Notes: generated by a model not told the origin, from the letters alone. A stretch of DNA of 64,000 bases from Xenopus tropicalis (GCF_000004195.4 NC_030681.2:23018482-23082481), one strand, 5' to 3'; counted from the first letter of the stretch, positions 1 to 11,475 are shown. Made by a program: numbers and translations.

Positions 1-1235
1 CAGGACAAATTGTACTTCATAAATAGCCATTGGTGATCCTTTCATGCTATTTTCATCTGCTTTTCTTCAGAGTGCAAAAATAAAGAAACGGTGGTTTGCC
101 GGGACACTTGTTTTCTCAGACTAAAGCTTTTAAAATCAGGGTTTATGTGGCCATAATGTGCGTAGATGGCAAGTCAGTCAGTGCCTGATGAGTACTTAAT
201 GCATTTTAGAGTTCAACAAGGTACAAAGAATCTACTTTTGGAGCCGTAGCTGGGTATGTTTATGTAACTGGATGTTTATGGATTGACAAACCGGCCGCCC
301 CCAACTTTCAGTGTCCCAGTCCTTTCCAAGTCGGCTGGGAAATGAACTGTCAGTAACAAACTGCCTCTTGTAAATCACATACAATTTATTCAGAATTCTC
401 AATTTAAGGAAATTGCATTAACTACTGTCTGTCTTGAATATCAGTCTGTATTTTGGAGTAATTTTGTAAAGATGTGACTGAATATCCCGAACATGTCAAA
501 TTTGATGGCTATAAAGCTTCGAAGATTTAATGGATAATTTTATCACAGGGACAATCTCTAGGAGAGCGGCTGTACCTGCCCGGATGAAAAAAAAATATTG
601 AAGTCATCTTCGTCTTTTAGTAACAGACAGCAATTTAAGAAGAGCCTGGAACATATTATTTATAACGTCAAAGAACACAATGCGACTGCATGCTGGAAAA
701 TTGTCTTTTTTTTTGTGCGAGGAAAATGACCAGAATTATGTGCTTAATTTCAAATACTAAACAGGGAAAAATGTGTTCTTGCTTATCTTCGAGATTTCTG
801 TAAGATTATTATGTGCCGAATCTTAAATGGTTATTAGTGTACTGTACAGCCTCTGGGAACCTTCTAATGGATCTGAGAATGTTACAATACTTATTTAAAT
901 GGTGCAAAATGCCATTAAGAAAGTGGTTGTTCAACTTTTTTAGTTCAACCCCACCTCGATGGTCCAGTGTTTAGTCTGAGCCTTCCTTGAATGCTCCCAT
1001 CAAAATTGTAACTTTATAAGTCAAAAAATGCATGTTTTATATTACCCTAAATAGCTTCTTTCACAGTCTGACTTCTTCAAGCTGAGAGGGAGGTTCATAA
1101 TTTAGTCTGAATATGATCACATAGTTGACAATGATGTTACTGCTAATTCATTGCTCTTACTTTATTAATCTGCAGAAAGCATTACCATACCTGAGTAAAG
1201 AGCCCAGAATCTTTCTCTGTTTGTTTAAGATAGCA
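1..1235. other. no recognisable feature
   Basis: AT-rich sequence with stops in all frames. I see no repeat termini, splice-bounded open frame or RNA gene here. Confidence 0.5.
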
Positions 1236-1243
1236 GTTGCCAT

Positions 1244-1494
1244 CAGGGGCGGGCCAAGCCGTCCGGGCGCCGGTCGGCCACCTGGCCCACCCCGCCCCCT
1301 CCGTTGGCGCGCATGCGCAGTTTGGGGGGGGGGTGCGATGCCGTGGGTCATTGCCCCCGCCGCTTGTCATTAGCGGCGGGGGCAATGGCAAAGTAGGGGA
1401 ACTAGTGGTAGGCAGCAGAGGCTTCTGCCTGGCGCCCCCTAATCATTGCACCCTAGGCAGCTGCCTCTTCTGCCTACCCCTAGTTCCGGCCCTG
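1244..1494. mobile_element. GC-rich hAT-like non-autonomous element
   Basis: The element starts CAGGGGCGGG and ends CCGGCCCTG, imperfect inverted termini. It is bounded by an exact 8-bp direct repeat, gttgccat, at 1236-1243 and 1495-1502. The interior is GC-rich with a short inverted pair around 1360-1390. An 8-bp duplication with CAGGG termini is typical of the hAT superfamily. The open frames across it are shadows of GC-rich repeat DNA. A related GC-rich element lies at 38393-38661. Confidence 0.85.
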
Positions 1495-1502
1495 GTTGCC
1501 AT

Positions 1503-2645
1503 TTTAGCTTGGTCTTCATAGTTTCTACTGTAGCTCTAGCCGTTTAGCTCAGCTCACACATTCCTAAGGGAGGGGGGAATGAGTTTTATTAATTCTTATG
1601 GGAGGGGGGAGCAGGAGAAGGGAGAGAGGAGAGAGCTGAGCAGACTCTGGCCCCAGAATGAAGTATTTTTCTGAGAGAGGAAGTCAGATACCCAAGAACA
1701 TGTTTACAAAAAAGGAGACAAGAAATCCTGTATTTCTTTTGATAGAGGACTCAGTGCAGCTTTTCTGTGAGTGCTTTAGGCTATATTTACATACACATCA
1801 TGTTGCTCACAAGCCACTCGTTGGGAATCACTGACTTTTATTGTTGGTTTTATAGGACAGAGACTTCTTTCTTTCTGCCACTGTCCCTAAATCTCTATGC
1901 TTTTTTTGCATATAAGATGGCTGTGATTTCCTGACGCTTGCCTCTTATTACAATATAAAGACAATACTTTATGCTAATAAAAAATCTGGATTCAATTACA
2001 ATTAATTCTCTTGTTTGTCATGTCTAATATGAAAATAAAAAATTTATAGGCTTCTGTGCATATTTCTGCAAGAGATAAAACAAAGTTCAGCCAAAGCACA
2101 CTTGACTTCATCACATTCAATTTGCCCATTGTTTGTTTAAATACAGATTTAACAGTTCATGGAACGGACAAGCATTTCTGTTTTTTTCTCTGGGCTATAT
2201 TCTGAATATCACGCTAGATACAGGAACATACTGACGTACCAGCAATAACATCAATGTTCTTTTCAGTCTTTCAAGTGCAGCCAACCTGTTCACATAGTGT
2301 AACACTGTAATTCCCCAAGGCAGGTGAAGTATAAACACACTTCAAATCTGAAAGAGATATCTGATGATACAGGGAATTACATTTGTATTCTGCCAGCACA
2401 GAAAGGAATCTGTTACCAATTGAAACCAATGTGTTTTATCAATATTTATATAGGAACCTACCATTTCAATGTCATTTTTCAGCAGCTACCATCATCCAAC
2501 ATTCATTTTTGTAGCAGAAAAATATTTTTGAGCAGTTTTAGGGATTCTTTCTTTAAAGGTCTTTTGCGGTAGAGATAAAAGGAAAGGACCCTGTGCAGCT
2601 GCCTTCAGTTGAGAGATAAGGGCTTATTTACTGATTGTGCAAAAA
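1503..2645. other. no recognisable feature
   Basis: AT-rich DNA with a purine-rich patch near 1565-1640. No element ends or credible coding frame seen. Confidence 0.45.
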
Positions 2646-2649
2646 AAAA

Positions 2650-3660
2650 AGTGCAATTTGCCATGTTTTTCCCACTTTGCCCCAAGATCCTGTCTGTCAG
2701 GTGATCCGCACTGCTCGTGACAAGCCGCCCGTTCTGCACATGGGCGGTAATTCGCGCACATCCGTGCATATCTGTGCGTGTGCTTTGACGCGATCACGTC
2801 AGCGTGCACACGATTCGGCGCACTTTCACGCGAGAACGGACGCATGCGCATTGCGTTTAAATAGCTGCCGCGGCCTACAGTCCAGTGCAAGGTGATCATT
2901 CTTCTTGATTGACACTAAGGGGCCCATTCATTAAAACACAAGTTCGAATCCCGAATGGGAAAAATTCGGATTGGATACGATAATTTCTGAAGATCGCAAA
3001 TATCACGAAAATGCTTACAGAAAATCGTATTAGTCACGATAATATCTTAGTGCCAATCCAAAAGTCACAAATTTTTTTTACCGAACAGCTGTAAACAGCG
3101 GCAGAACCTTTCCGAATTTTTCGCACAAGCATACGAAAAAGTTGCGCAAGCGTACGAAAAAGTCGTGCAAGCGTACGAAAAAGTTGTGCGGGCGGACGGA
3201 AAAGTCACGCAAGAGCGAAAAAATAGAGGGGAAAAAATGCTCCGATCTTTCGAATGAACGCTCAGAGGGTTCGTCTCTTAATAAATCTCCCCCTGTGTGG
3301 TTCCTGTTGTGATTCTGGTTTTGATCGGTGCTTCTGTTCCTGACTTCGACTCGCTTCTGACCTTTGATTGAATTCCCGGTTCCTGACTTTGGCTTTGTTC
3401 TCAACTACTTCTGATTGCTGCCTGTCCTGACCTTGGCCTGCCTTGTGACTTTGCTTTTGCCTGCTCCCAGTTACCTGTCTGCCATCTTAGCAGAGACCCG
3501 TGCACAAGCTATTAGCACCTCTGCTACTCCTCATCTGAGCTCACCCTGTCTGCATACCCAGGATCTGAGTACTCAGTGGGAGGCGTAGGGGAGTGCTTCT
3601 GTAGTCCAGCCCCTGTGTGACAAGCATCTAGCAGAGGTAAGCCTGACACTGTCCCCCTGT
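2650..3660 (+). repeat. possible LTR-retrotransposon leader, split by a MITE
   Basis: Two CpG-richer blocks (about 2650-2918 and 3293-3660) flank an inserted MITE. The first has a CpG-rich stretch running into a TTTAAATAG box near 2857. The second is a pyrimidine-rich repetitive leader (recurring CTGACCTTGGCCTG-like words) ending in AGAGGTAAGCCTG. This resembles the leader and LTR regions of vertebrate gypsy-like elements, but I see no matched LTR pair, primer-binding site or gag/pol frame, so the identity is weak. Confidence 0.3.
2919..3292. mobile_element. B-family MITE (GGGGCCCATTCATTAAAA terminus)
   Basis: The left end GGGGCCCATTCATTAAAA and the right end TCTTAATAAATCTCCCC are imperfect inverted repeats. 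The interior matches the left part of the copy at 39922-40689 almost word for word. The interior also has short direct repeats of a CGTACGAAAAAGT motif at 3130-3190. The target duplication is not clear. Confidence 0.75.
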
Positions 3661-3703
3661 GATTCTTTGACGATGGGCATTGAACCATGAGACTAATGAA
3701 TGT

Positions 3704-3790
3704 GCTAATGTAGCATCATTACTCAAAAAGGAATCCGGTTATGAGCCAGGTATTTATTGGCCAGTTAGTCTGACATTAGTTGTAGTAATA
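3704..3790 (+). pseudogene. possible non-LTR retrotransposon reverse-transcriptase relic
   Basis: One frame reads NVASLLKKESGYEPGIYWPV followed by SLTLVV. This lines up with the conserved reverse-transcriptase block of L2/CR1-type LINEs, in which a KK(G) is followed by YEPGNYRPVSLTSVV; here N is replaced by I and R by W. Only about 26 codons can be aligned and the flanks are unrelated, so this is at best a tiny decayed fragment. Confidence 0.45.
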
Positions 3791-4214
3791 TTTTTCAAAT
3801 CAAAATGTCATACGTTCTACTCACACAATTGCTGTGTGCAAGGTGCAATTTTGCCATCCTTTTTTACCCAGAATACATTCTAGAATCATTGTGGCCAGGA
3901 AGGGGCGTTTCATCCATGCATTGAAATGCACACTGGTCCCATGATGACTTTATTTGCAGCCACATCGTTGCCAGTGATGTCACTTGCATGTCAGTGCTTG
4001 CTCAGGGTTCGATGCACTATGTGCGTCACTATTTGCACATCTCGTCTCATTGTGCATGTGGAGAGGCATGTGTAACTACACATTGGGTACATTACACCTG
4101 TGTGTCACAAGTTACATCCTAACACCACGTGGTGGTATTTATATACTGAACTAAAATGTCAGCATCTCAATAGAATCAGTAATTTAGGTCTTTACAGTTG
4201 TCAGGAGTTTTCCA

Positions 4215-4580
4215 TCTTGGATTCTGTTATTAGTGTCAGTGAAACTGCACATGCTCAGTGGGCTCTGGCCTGAGGCTGGCCTGTCACATAAGATGATGTT
4301 ACAGGGCTGATTAATACATTCTGATGCTAATTGCACTGGTTTAGGAGCTGCCATGTAGTAATTATCTGTATTAATTAGTCATCAGCCTTATTTTGTGACA
4401 TTCTATATATACAGTATATTGTGAGTGGGTCCCTAAGCTCAGGTAAGTGACAGCAGCACAGAGTATGGGCAGGGAATCAGTAAAAAAGAAGATGGGGGGC
4501 TACTGGGGCATCTTTGGGGGCACAGATCTTCCTTGCTAAAGGCCTGTGGTTGCCTTGGGCTGGTACTGAAGCACAAAACA
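4215..4580 (+). repeat. interspersed repeat Q, copy 1
   Basis: About 365 bp that recurs in the opposite orientation at 45735-46250. Shared landmarks are a CTCAGTGGGCTCTG-like start, a TATATACAGTATAT palindrome near 4402, GTGGGTCCCTAAGCTCAGG, and a tail with GCAGCACAGAGTATGGGCAG and GGTTGCCTTGGGCTGGTAC. No termini or coding frame could be assigned. Confidence 0.7.
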
Positions 4581-5001
4581 TACTGTAATGTGCCACATTT
4601 CTACCCTACTTCTTTAGTTAAGCTTTTGATCTACTTTAAGGAATATAATCAATCTGTGTATGGATTTTGTCCATTTTAGCATAATCACAATTGTGGTTGT
4701 AAATGAGCTCCATAGTGTTGGTGGTTCTTTTTCACACATAATGAAAAAGAAAAACACATGTAGCCATCCATTTCTACTGCAGAAAATTACTTTTCACCTA
4801 AAACAAAAAAAAAATTAAAAAAATTGGTTTATAACTTTGAGGGCGGAAAGACTGTGGGATATTTTTCCTTGGAATATTGGGGGTGGCAAATTCTCTTAAT
4901 CTCTTAAGAAGGGCTTGAGTGGTTCCAGCAAGGGAAACATATCCAGGGCTCCAGTTAGATTTAAGTATGTATATTTGCATAAATGCAAATGCATATATGT
5001 T

Positions 5002-6115
5002 CAGGTATGGGACCTGTTATCCAGAATGCTTGGGACCTGGGATTTTCCAGATAAGGGATCTTTCTGTAATTAGGATCTCCATATCTTAAATCTGCTAAAA
5101 AATCATTTCAATATTGAATAAACCCAATAGGGCTGTTCTGCCCCCAATAAGGGGTAATTATATCTTAGTTGGGATCAAGTACAGGTACTGTTTTATTATT
5201 ACAGAGAAAAGGGAATCATTTAACCATTAAATAAACCCAATAGGGCTGTTCTGCCCCCAATAAGGGGTAATTATATCTTAGTTGGGATCAAGTACAGGTA
5301 CTGTTTTATTATTACAGAGAAAAGGAAATCATTTAACCATTAAATAAACCCAATAGGACTGTTCTGCCCCAATAAGGGGTAATTATATCTTAGTTGGGAT
5401 CAAGTACAAGTTTCTGTTTTATTATTACAGAGAAAAGGGAATCATTTAACCATTAAATAAATCCAATAGGGCTGTTCTGCCCCCAATAAGGGGTAATTAT
5501 ATCTTAGTTGGGATCAAGTACAGGTACTGTTTTATTATTACAGAGAAAAGGGAATCATTTAACCATTAAATAAACCCAATAGGTCTGTTCTGCCCCCAAT
5601 AAGGGGTAATTATATCTTAGTTGGGATCAAGTACAGGTACTGTTTTATTATTACAGAGAAAAGGGAATCATTTAACCATTAAATAAACCCAATAGGGCTG
5701 TTCTGCCCCCAATAAGGGGTAATTATATCTTAGTTGGGATCAAGTACAGGTACTGTTTTATTATTACAGAGAAAAGGGAATCATTTAACCATGAAATAAA
5801 CCCAATAGGACTGTTCTGCCCCCAATAAGGGGTAATTATATCTTAGTTGGGATCAAGTACAGGTACTGTTTTATTATTACAGAGAAAAGGGAATCATTTA
5901 ACCATTAAATAAACCCAATAGGGCTGTTCTGCCCCCAATAAGGGGTAATTATATCTTAGTTGGGATCAAGTACAGGTACTGTTTTATTATTACAGAGAAA
6001 AGGGAATCATTTTCAAAAATTAGAATTATTTGCTAATAATGTCTATGGGAGACAGTCTTTCCATAGTATGGAACTTTCTGGATAACGGGTTTCCGTATAA
6101 CGGACACCATACCTG
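5002..6115 (+). mobile_element. S-family MITE carrying a 113-bp tandem array
   Basis: The left terminus CAGGTATGGGACCTGTTATC pairs with a right terminus reading GGATAACGGG...ACCATACCTG. Between the ends lies an eight-copy tandem array. Subterminal words (AGTCTATGGGAGACAG, CTTTCTGGATAACGG) recur in every S copy. Most other full copies are flanked by TA on both sides; here the left flank is TT and the right TA. No transposase is encoded. Confidence 0.88.
5117..6010 (+). repeat. 113-bp tandem repeat, eight copies
   Basis: The unit runs from AATAAACCCAATAGGGCTG through TTGGGATCAAGTACAGG to TTTAACCATTA. The landmark TTAACCAT recurs at 5227, 5340, 5453 and 5566, giving a 113-bp period. Eight GGGATCAAG landmarks are present. 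Outer copies diverge most and inner copies are nearly identical. One copy lacks a C in the CCCCC run, and another has TTTCTG in place of GTACTG. Confidence 0.93.
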
Positions 6116-6149
6116 TATATATGTGTTTGTGTGTTGTGTAACTATATAT

Positions 6150-6225
6150 ATGTAGATATTTTGCAGAGTGGAACTTGATGGACAGTTTTCTTCAACCCAA
6201 ATAACTATGTAACTATGTACTCATT
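6150..6225 (+). repeat. LINE 3' tail-like fragment
   Basis: GGAACTTGATGGACAG, then TTCTTCAACCC and a short AACTATGTAACTATGTA repeat. The same tail ends the segment at 37160-37285. This arrangement is common at the 3' end of L2/CR1-type retrotransposons in frogs; the family name is from memory of such tails, not a search. Confidence 0.5.
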
Positions 6226-7349
6226 TTGAATTTAAGGGAAAGAATGGAAGTTATATTTAAGGATTAGAGTGCCCCACTAGTGTTCTTTCCTGTCACTTCT
6301 CACTATTTCACACAAAACACTTCTGACAGGGACATATGGGATGGAGAGGGAAATAAGCAAGTCAGCGATATACTAATAAGACGCTGGCAGTCAGCTTACC
6401 TCAGCTAATGTGCGCAATACTATGACTGGCTAATCAAAAGGCCCGAGACAGTAAAGAACCAGTTTGTTCAGAAATTGTATTTTTAATACTGCTCTCACCT
6501 TTACTTAAAGGGACAAATGGGAATTTATCTGTAAAATATGGATAGAAAAAACAAATAACAAACATCTAAAAAATCCTGAAAAATCAGCTGGATTTGAACA
6601 TTTCTTCTTACCAAGCTCAATGCTAACCTTCCTAATTCGTCTCTCAGGAGCATATATAAAGCATATGAAAGGTATTTGTTACAAGGCGCTGGCGGTGTTA
6701 AAGCAGGTTGGGGCCCATATATTGGTTTACGCAGTACATTGGCCCCTAGTGGAGCCGGTTTGAGATGCAAAAAATAATAGCGGCCCATGGTAGCCCAGTG
6801 GATCACAAACAAAGGAAGGGGGCAAAGCCCAAAGTAGAGGACAGAGATAACATACAGAACAATGGACTAAGAAAACGTGAACTTTTGGATCAAGAATCAT
6901 GAAAGAGTCAACATGAAGCAAAAAAATCAAACAACTGACACTAACAATTGTTTGACTTATATTGGTCCTTGGATAGAAGATCACAGGCAACTAGTTTAAA
7001 TGGGGTCACCGATGGATACCCAGAGAGGTGATGATACAAACGAAAAGGCTGTTAGTATTATTGCCAAGGCTGAGCCTACTGAGTCCCCAGAGGTTCAACA
7101 GGGAACGGAGCAATAAATAACTGTACTCTCCTTAGTTCTAATGGGCCCTGACAGCATACTCTATTAGTTACCTCTTTCTCCTGTTGGCTGTCCCAATCAA
7201 TATGCTGCAGAAATACCCTTATCCTGCTAAAGTTTGTATGTCTTTGTACACCTTTAGTATTACAAAATGCACATCTCATCAAAATAACAATAATAATAGA
7301 GCGCAGAACACTGGAGAAAACCTATTCAGCAACTCCAAAAATAATCACA
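6226..7349. other. no recognisable feature
   Basis: Mixed AT-rich DNA, including a short ACAATAATAATAG tract just before the palindrome at 7350. I see no gene. Confidence 0.4.
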
Positions 7350-7663
7350 AAAGCAAAAAAGTATCTGCACACTCCAAAAAAGTAAGTACAAAAGAAAAAA
7401 TGTATTAATTACAAAATCATAGAAAATAAAGCCCAACGCGTTTCAACCCAACAAAGGGTCTTCATCAGGGGAAAAAAATTAAAAAAAGGGGCAGAGCAAA
7501 AAAAATTTAAAAAAGGGTCCTGCCCCTTTTTTTTATTGTTTTCCCCGATGAAGACCCTTTGTTGGGTTGAAACGCGTTGGGATTTATTTTCTATGATTTT
7601 GTAATTAATACATTTTTTCTTTTGTACTTACTTTTTTGGAGTGTGCAGATACTTTTTTGCTTT
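7350..7663. repeat. long palindrome with hammerhead-like motifs
   Basis: Two arms of roughly 140 bp, running from AAGCAAAAAAGTATCTGCAC to its complement near 7643-7663, meet at about 7506 in an A/T-rich centre. Each arm carries CTGATGAAG or CCGATGAAG, a GACCC/GGGTT hairpin, GAAACGCGTTGGG, and ATTAATTACAAAATC. On the minus strand the motif occupies 7432-7471, on the plus strand 7543-7581. Probably two copies of one retroelement terminus joined head to head. Confidence 0.85.
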
Positions 7664-8228
7664 GTACAGCTTTATCCTGATGTCTCTGCAACATAATCTT
7701 AAAGGAGGCCATGTTCTGATCACTGTTCCTCAAATACTCACCACAAATCCTGGTGATCAGTTTGGCATTATTAAACTCCGTGCCTAGTTGGTTCCTAAAA
7801 CAGATGAGACAAAATGTGTCACATTTAGTCTATTATCATATTCACAAACCTATGTGATTTGAATGACTTGGATATCCCATTACTAAAGTCAATGTCAGGA
7901 CCATTGAAACCACCCATAATTATACCATGACCTAACGAAAAGTTTTTTTTTAATTGTAGTAGTGGATTGGGCCTATTCCTTGCACTTATAGTGAAAGACA
8001 ATAACTTTTTTCTCTGCAGCAATTTTTTTTTTGCACAATTATGTAGATAATACTGGTTTATGGTTTTGACTCCTCCCCTTTACTCTCCTATCTTACAGCT
8101 TGACTATTTCCCTGCTGCTGACTTCAAGCTTTGCCACAGTAGTGTAAAAGCCAATAGTTGATTAACAAATTATAGAGACGTAGCTTGCTAATTTGTTCCT
8201 GCATATCAATGCATCATGTTTGCTGCTT
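7664..8228. other. no recognisable feature
   Basis: AT-rich DNA without repeat ends or coding signals that I can support. Confidence 0.4.
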
Positions 8229-8519
8229 TTAAGGGCTCTGGCACACGGGGGAGATTAGTCGCCCACAACAAAACTCCCTGTTCGCGGGCGACTAATCTCC
8301 CCGAGTTGCCTACCCCTGCCATCCCACCGGCGAACATGTAAGTCGCTGGCGGGATGGCAGATGCGGCCTGAAATCGCCCCGCCGCGTGTGCCATCCCGCC
8401 GGCGACTTACATGTTCGCCGGTGGGATGGCAGGGGTAGGCAACTCGGGGAGATTAGTCGCCCGCGAACAGGGAGTTTTGTCGCGGGCGACTAATCTCCCC
8501 CGTGTGCCAGAGCCCTTAT
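8229..8519. mobile_element. TTAA-flanked palindromic (foldback) element
   Basis: TTAA then GGGCTCTGGCACACGGG at the left and its complement followed by TTAT at the right. Almost the whole 290 bp folds on itself: GGGGGAGATTAGTCGCCC, GGGCGACTAATCTCCCC and GGTGGGATGGCAGGGGTAGG recur in inverted form, leaving a loop of about 40 bases near 8360-8390. It is GC-rich compared with its flanks. A TTAA target fits Kolobok or piggyBac-type transposition. Confidence 0.85.
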
Positions 8520-8885
8520 AGGACACGTCAACCCCAAAAATAGTTGTTTGCCTAATAAAAGAAAACATAATTCCAATCAACTTTCCAATAATTTTAAGTT
8601 CTTTAAAAGTTATTTGTACATGTAATTGGTATTAAAAGCAGCTGAACTCCTGGTTGTTACTTTTTAAACAACGTTGCAAACCTCAGTCTCCTCCAGCAAG
8701 GCAGGTCTGTCTCTCTACTGTAAAAAGGACTGACAAACACTGCTTCTAATAGCAATTATATATACAAATAAGTCAAGAACCAACACAACTTTGTAATGAA
8801 TGTACAGTATATTGCAAAGTTGTTTAGAATGTTGTTTTCTTTTATTAGGCAACAAATTATTATTTGGGGTTGATTTGTCCTTTAA
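8516..8885. mobile_element. T2-like MITE (TTAA target)
   Basis: The left end TTATAGGACACGTCAACCCC and the right end TTGGGGTTGATTTGTCCTTTAA are inverted repeats, with the left TTAA altered to TTAT. The inner parts pair too: TTGCCTAATAAAAGAAAACA with the complementary TGTTTTCTTTTATTAGGCAA. TTAAAGG termini are the signature of the T2 family in Xenopus. Its left TTAA is shared with the palindromic element next door. Confidence 0.8.
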
Positions 8886-8972
8886 CACTGTGCAGGGATG
8901 ACACAACCTATCATTAGTGACTGTATTCAAGTGTGCCCAGGAACCCTCGTGTGTGCACTTAAATACAAGCAT

Positions 8973-9212
8973 TTGTGATGAGCCATTGGCAAAACTTCCG
9001 CGGTAATTCACCAAGAAAAAAAATCATTGCGCGTCAATAAAAAGTTGCAGTCGTGTCTAAATTAGACGCGCCCAATAGAAAAGGGAACTGTCGTGGCAAA
9101 AAAAAAAGATGTGCGACAACGCGTTTTGTGGATTTTTCGTCGTTTCGCGAATTTTCCTATTGTTTCACAAATTTTTCGGCAAAGAGAAACGGGACAGATT
9201 CACTCATCACTA
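8973..9212. mobile_element. H1-family hAT MITE, decayed left end
   Basis: The left end TTGTGATGAGCC is a mutated TAGTGATGAGCG. The right end is GACAGATTCACTCATCACTA. The flanks acaagcat (8965-8972) and acaagcac (from 9213) match at 7 of 8 bases, supporting an 8-bp target duplication despite heavy decay. Confidence 0.8.
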
Positions 9213-10035
9213 ACAAGCACTGCTGATTTGGAATTTAATCGCGTCTAATTTTTTGCTTCTTAACGCACGATTCACTAAAAGGATATTTGCGTTAATTTAG
9301 ACGCAATGCTGTTTGCGTTATTTAAGTCGTGAAGACAATTTTCGTGTGGTATTTGATTCAATGCGCGCTAATTAACGCAGCCCGCTACTTGTTGTTCGCA
9401 CTAACTAATGCACGTGCGCTACTTATCGTGCGCACTCCATATTAGCCATACACACCTTTACGTTCGTAAAACTACTTTTTTGAAAATGCCCATTTCCCAG
9501 CAAACTGGAGGCTGCATCACTCTGGGGCCAACACAGACTTGAATAAATCCCACTGCAAAGTCCATATTGTGTTGCCAAAAGCTCATGAACTGTACTTTTC
9601 TATAATTACCGCCTGCCCCAAGTAGGTGTTAATTTTCTCACAGACTAATGCAATATTTAGCGCGTCTAAGTGTTTGTGAATCATGCGTTAGTATGCGATA
9701 TGCGACTTAACGCACGCGATATGCGACTTAACGCATGCGATAATACTTTAGCGCAGTGTTTCTCAACCTTCCTAATGCCGCGACCCTTAAATACAGTTCC
9801 TCATGTTGTGGTGACCCCCAACCATAAAATTATTCCTTAAACCATCGAGAATATGTGTTTTATCTTTGTCTTTGATTGTATTAGACGACCCCTGGGAAAG
9901 GGTCATTCGACCCCCAAAGGGGTCCCGACCCCCAGGTTGAGAACCGCTGCTTTAGCGAATTGCACAATTTTTTTTGCATCAATTTTAACGTAAAAAAGCA
10001 TGCGATACCGCTTACTGCACTTTAGTGAATCAACC
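9213..10035. repeat. unclassified repeat rich in GCGTTAA/TTAACGC words
   Basis: Repeated TTAACGC, GCGTTAAT and TTAGCGC words, with ACGCACGATTCACTAAAAG at 9264 facing GCACTTTAGTGAATC near 10017 as rough inverted ends. Two tandem GCGATATGCGACTTAACGCA-like units sit at 9695-9740. A SPIN element is inserted in it. Its own termini are not sharp. Confidence 0.45.
9754..9949 (+). mobile_element. SPIN-type non-autonomous hAT element
   Basis: Begins CAGTGTTTCTCAACCTTCC, continues with TAATGCCGCGACCC and GTGGTGACCCCCAACC, and ends CCCCCAGGTTGAGAACCGCTG. These are the hallmark ends of SPIN (Space Invaders) non-autonomous elements. The 8-bp duplication ctttagcg is exact at 9746-9753 and 9950-9957. At 196 bp it keeps the ends and little of the centre. 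Confidence 0.93.
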
Positions 10036-10899
10036 CTTACATTTCCAGAACCTCCATTCCTAGCGTACAGGCAGCCCCCTAATTTAAAAGAATTAATTGT
10101 CTAGCTCTCTTCAAGGCCCTGCAGATAATGGAACATCTCCCTGCCTGCAAAAAAGGTATGAAACCTGCGCACACATATACGTAGCAGACCGGGTAACAAC
10201 ACCACACTGCCTACAAGGTTCATTTATCTGTCTATTCTATATACGTAGGGGAAGCACGTATGGCATTCCCACTCACTCACAGTCAGAGCTGTATGTGCAG
10301 ATAAGGTTATGCCTAATGAACAATACTTCTTGCGTAATGCAAGGATAAAACCCCACTGGAATAGCATCACTGATAAAGTAAATGTGACAATTGTCATGCT
10401 AGAAGTTTTGCGTTCTACACTGCCCCAAAGGTTTAATCATTCCCGATGAAACACCGCTGGATAAACGTGTCATATTGTTCAAGGTCATAATAATAAAAAT
10501 ATGTTGCTTTTTTTTTTTTTAAGCGTTCCAGATGAAGGGAAGCTGAACTTGCAAACCTCAAGCTCATTGAGATATACTTAAATTGAGCACAGCGAGAAAT
10601 TAATTGATAAATGATGCTGCAGGTCATTCGGAATCAGCATGAGCCGTGATAGTCACATTGTTTGACTTTAATAATGCAGGCGACTCACCGGGGAAATTTA
10701 CTTTACCGGCGCTGGTGGGATGGCGAAAAACGTTGATTGAAATGTTGTTTTCCACTTTCAAAGTAGAAAAATTCAGTGCGTGGTAAATTACAGGAAATCT
10801 CTGCAACTTCAAATGAAAGTTTGCAAAAAAAAATAATAGTGTAGAAAAAAGTAATACATTTTGGAGGGTAAGTAATTAAAGCCACAGGTTCCTATAAAG
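10036..10899. other. no recognisable feature
   Basis: Mixed DNA. A weak CCGATGAAACACC...AAACGTGTC string at 10443 recalls the motif of the palindromes but lacks a matched hairpin. No gene seen. Confidence 0.35.
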
Positions 10900-11186
10900 C
10901 AGGGATCCCCAGCCTTTCTTACTCGTGAGCCACAGTCACATGTAAAAAGACTTGGGGAGCAACACAAGCACCATAAAAGTTCATGGTGGAGTCAAATAAG
11001 GGCTGTGATTGGCTATTAGGCAGCCTCTATGCACCCTATCAGCTTACAGGGGGCTTTATTTGGTAGGAAATCTTGTTTTTATTCAACCCCAAGTCAGGAA
11101 TTCAAAAATAACTCCCTGGCTTGGGGACACACCCAAGGCGTTGGGGAGCAACGTGTTGCCCCTGAGCCACTGGTTGGGGATCACTG
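10900..11186. mobile_element. H2-family hAT-like MITE, copy 1
   Basis: Starts CAGGGATCCCCAGCC and ends GGTTGGGGATCACTG, inverted termini. Inside are GAGCAACACAAGCACC and GGGGAGCAACGTGTTGCC. Flanks ctataaag and ctgtaggg match at 5 of 8. The copy at 61078-61365 has an exact 8-bp duplication. Confidence 0.8.
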
Positions 11187-11467
11187 CTGTAGGGCTTAGT
11201 AACAAACAAGGCTGCTTTAGGGCAGTCAGAAAGGAATGGGCCTGACACGGGCTGCACCGCCTGACGCTCCCTAAGGGTCCAAATAGGTTGAATAGGGGGC
11301 TGTGGGGGGCTCCTACATGCCTCCCCTGTCGGTCCTTGGATCAAGCGCTGCCTAATGCAGGTCTGTAATTGGAACTTTCTGGCATCAAAACATTCAAAAG
11401 GGCTTATTTACAATCACAGCTGCAAATGCAGTCATACTAAAATGGATGCAGTTGTGTATTGACACTA
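11187..11467. other. no recognisable feature
   Basis: Spacer between two hAT-type elements; nothing identified. Confidence 0.4.
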
Positions 11468-11475
11468 TTCATCAA

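Noticed and set aside
1237..1395. CpG-rich block as a possible promoter
   Set aside because: The block lies exactly within a hAT-like element with an 8-bp target duplication; the same holds at 38393-38661.
10438..10475. CCGATGAAACACC...AAACGTGTC as a hammerhead-like unit
   Set aside because: The hairpin does not pair and GAAA is absent at the required place.
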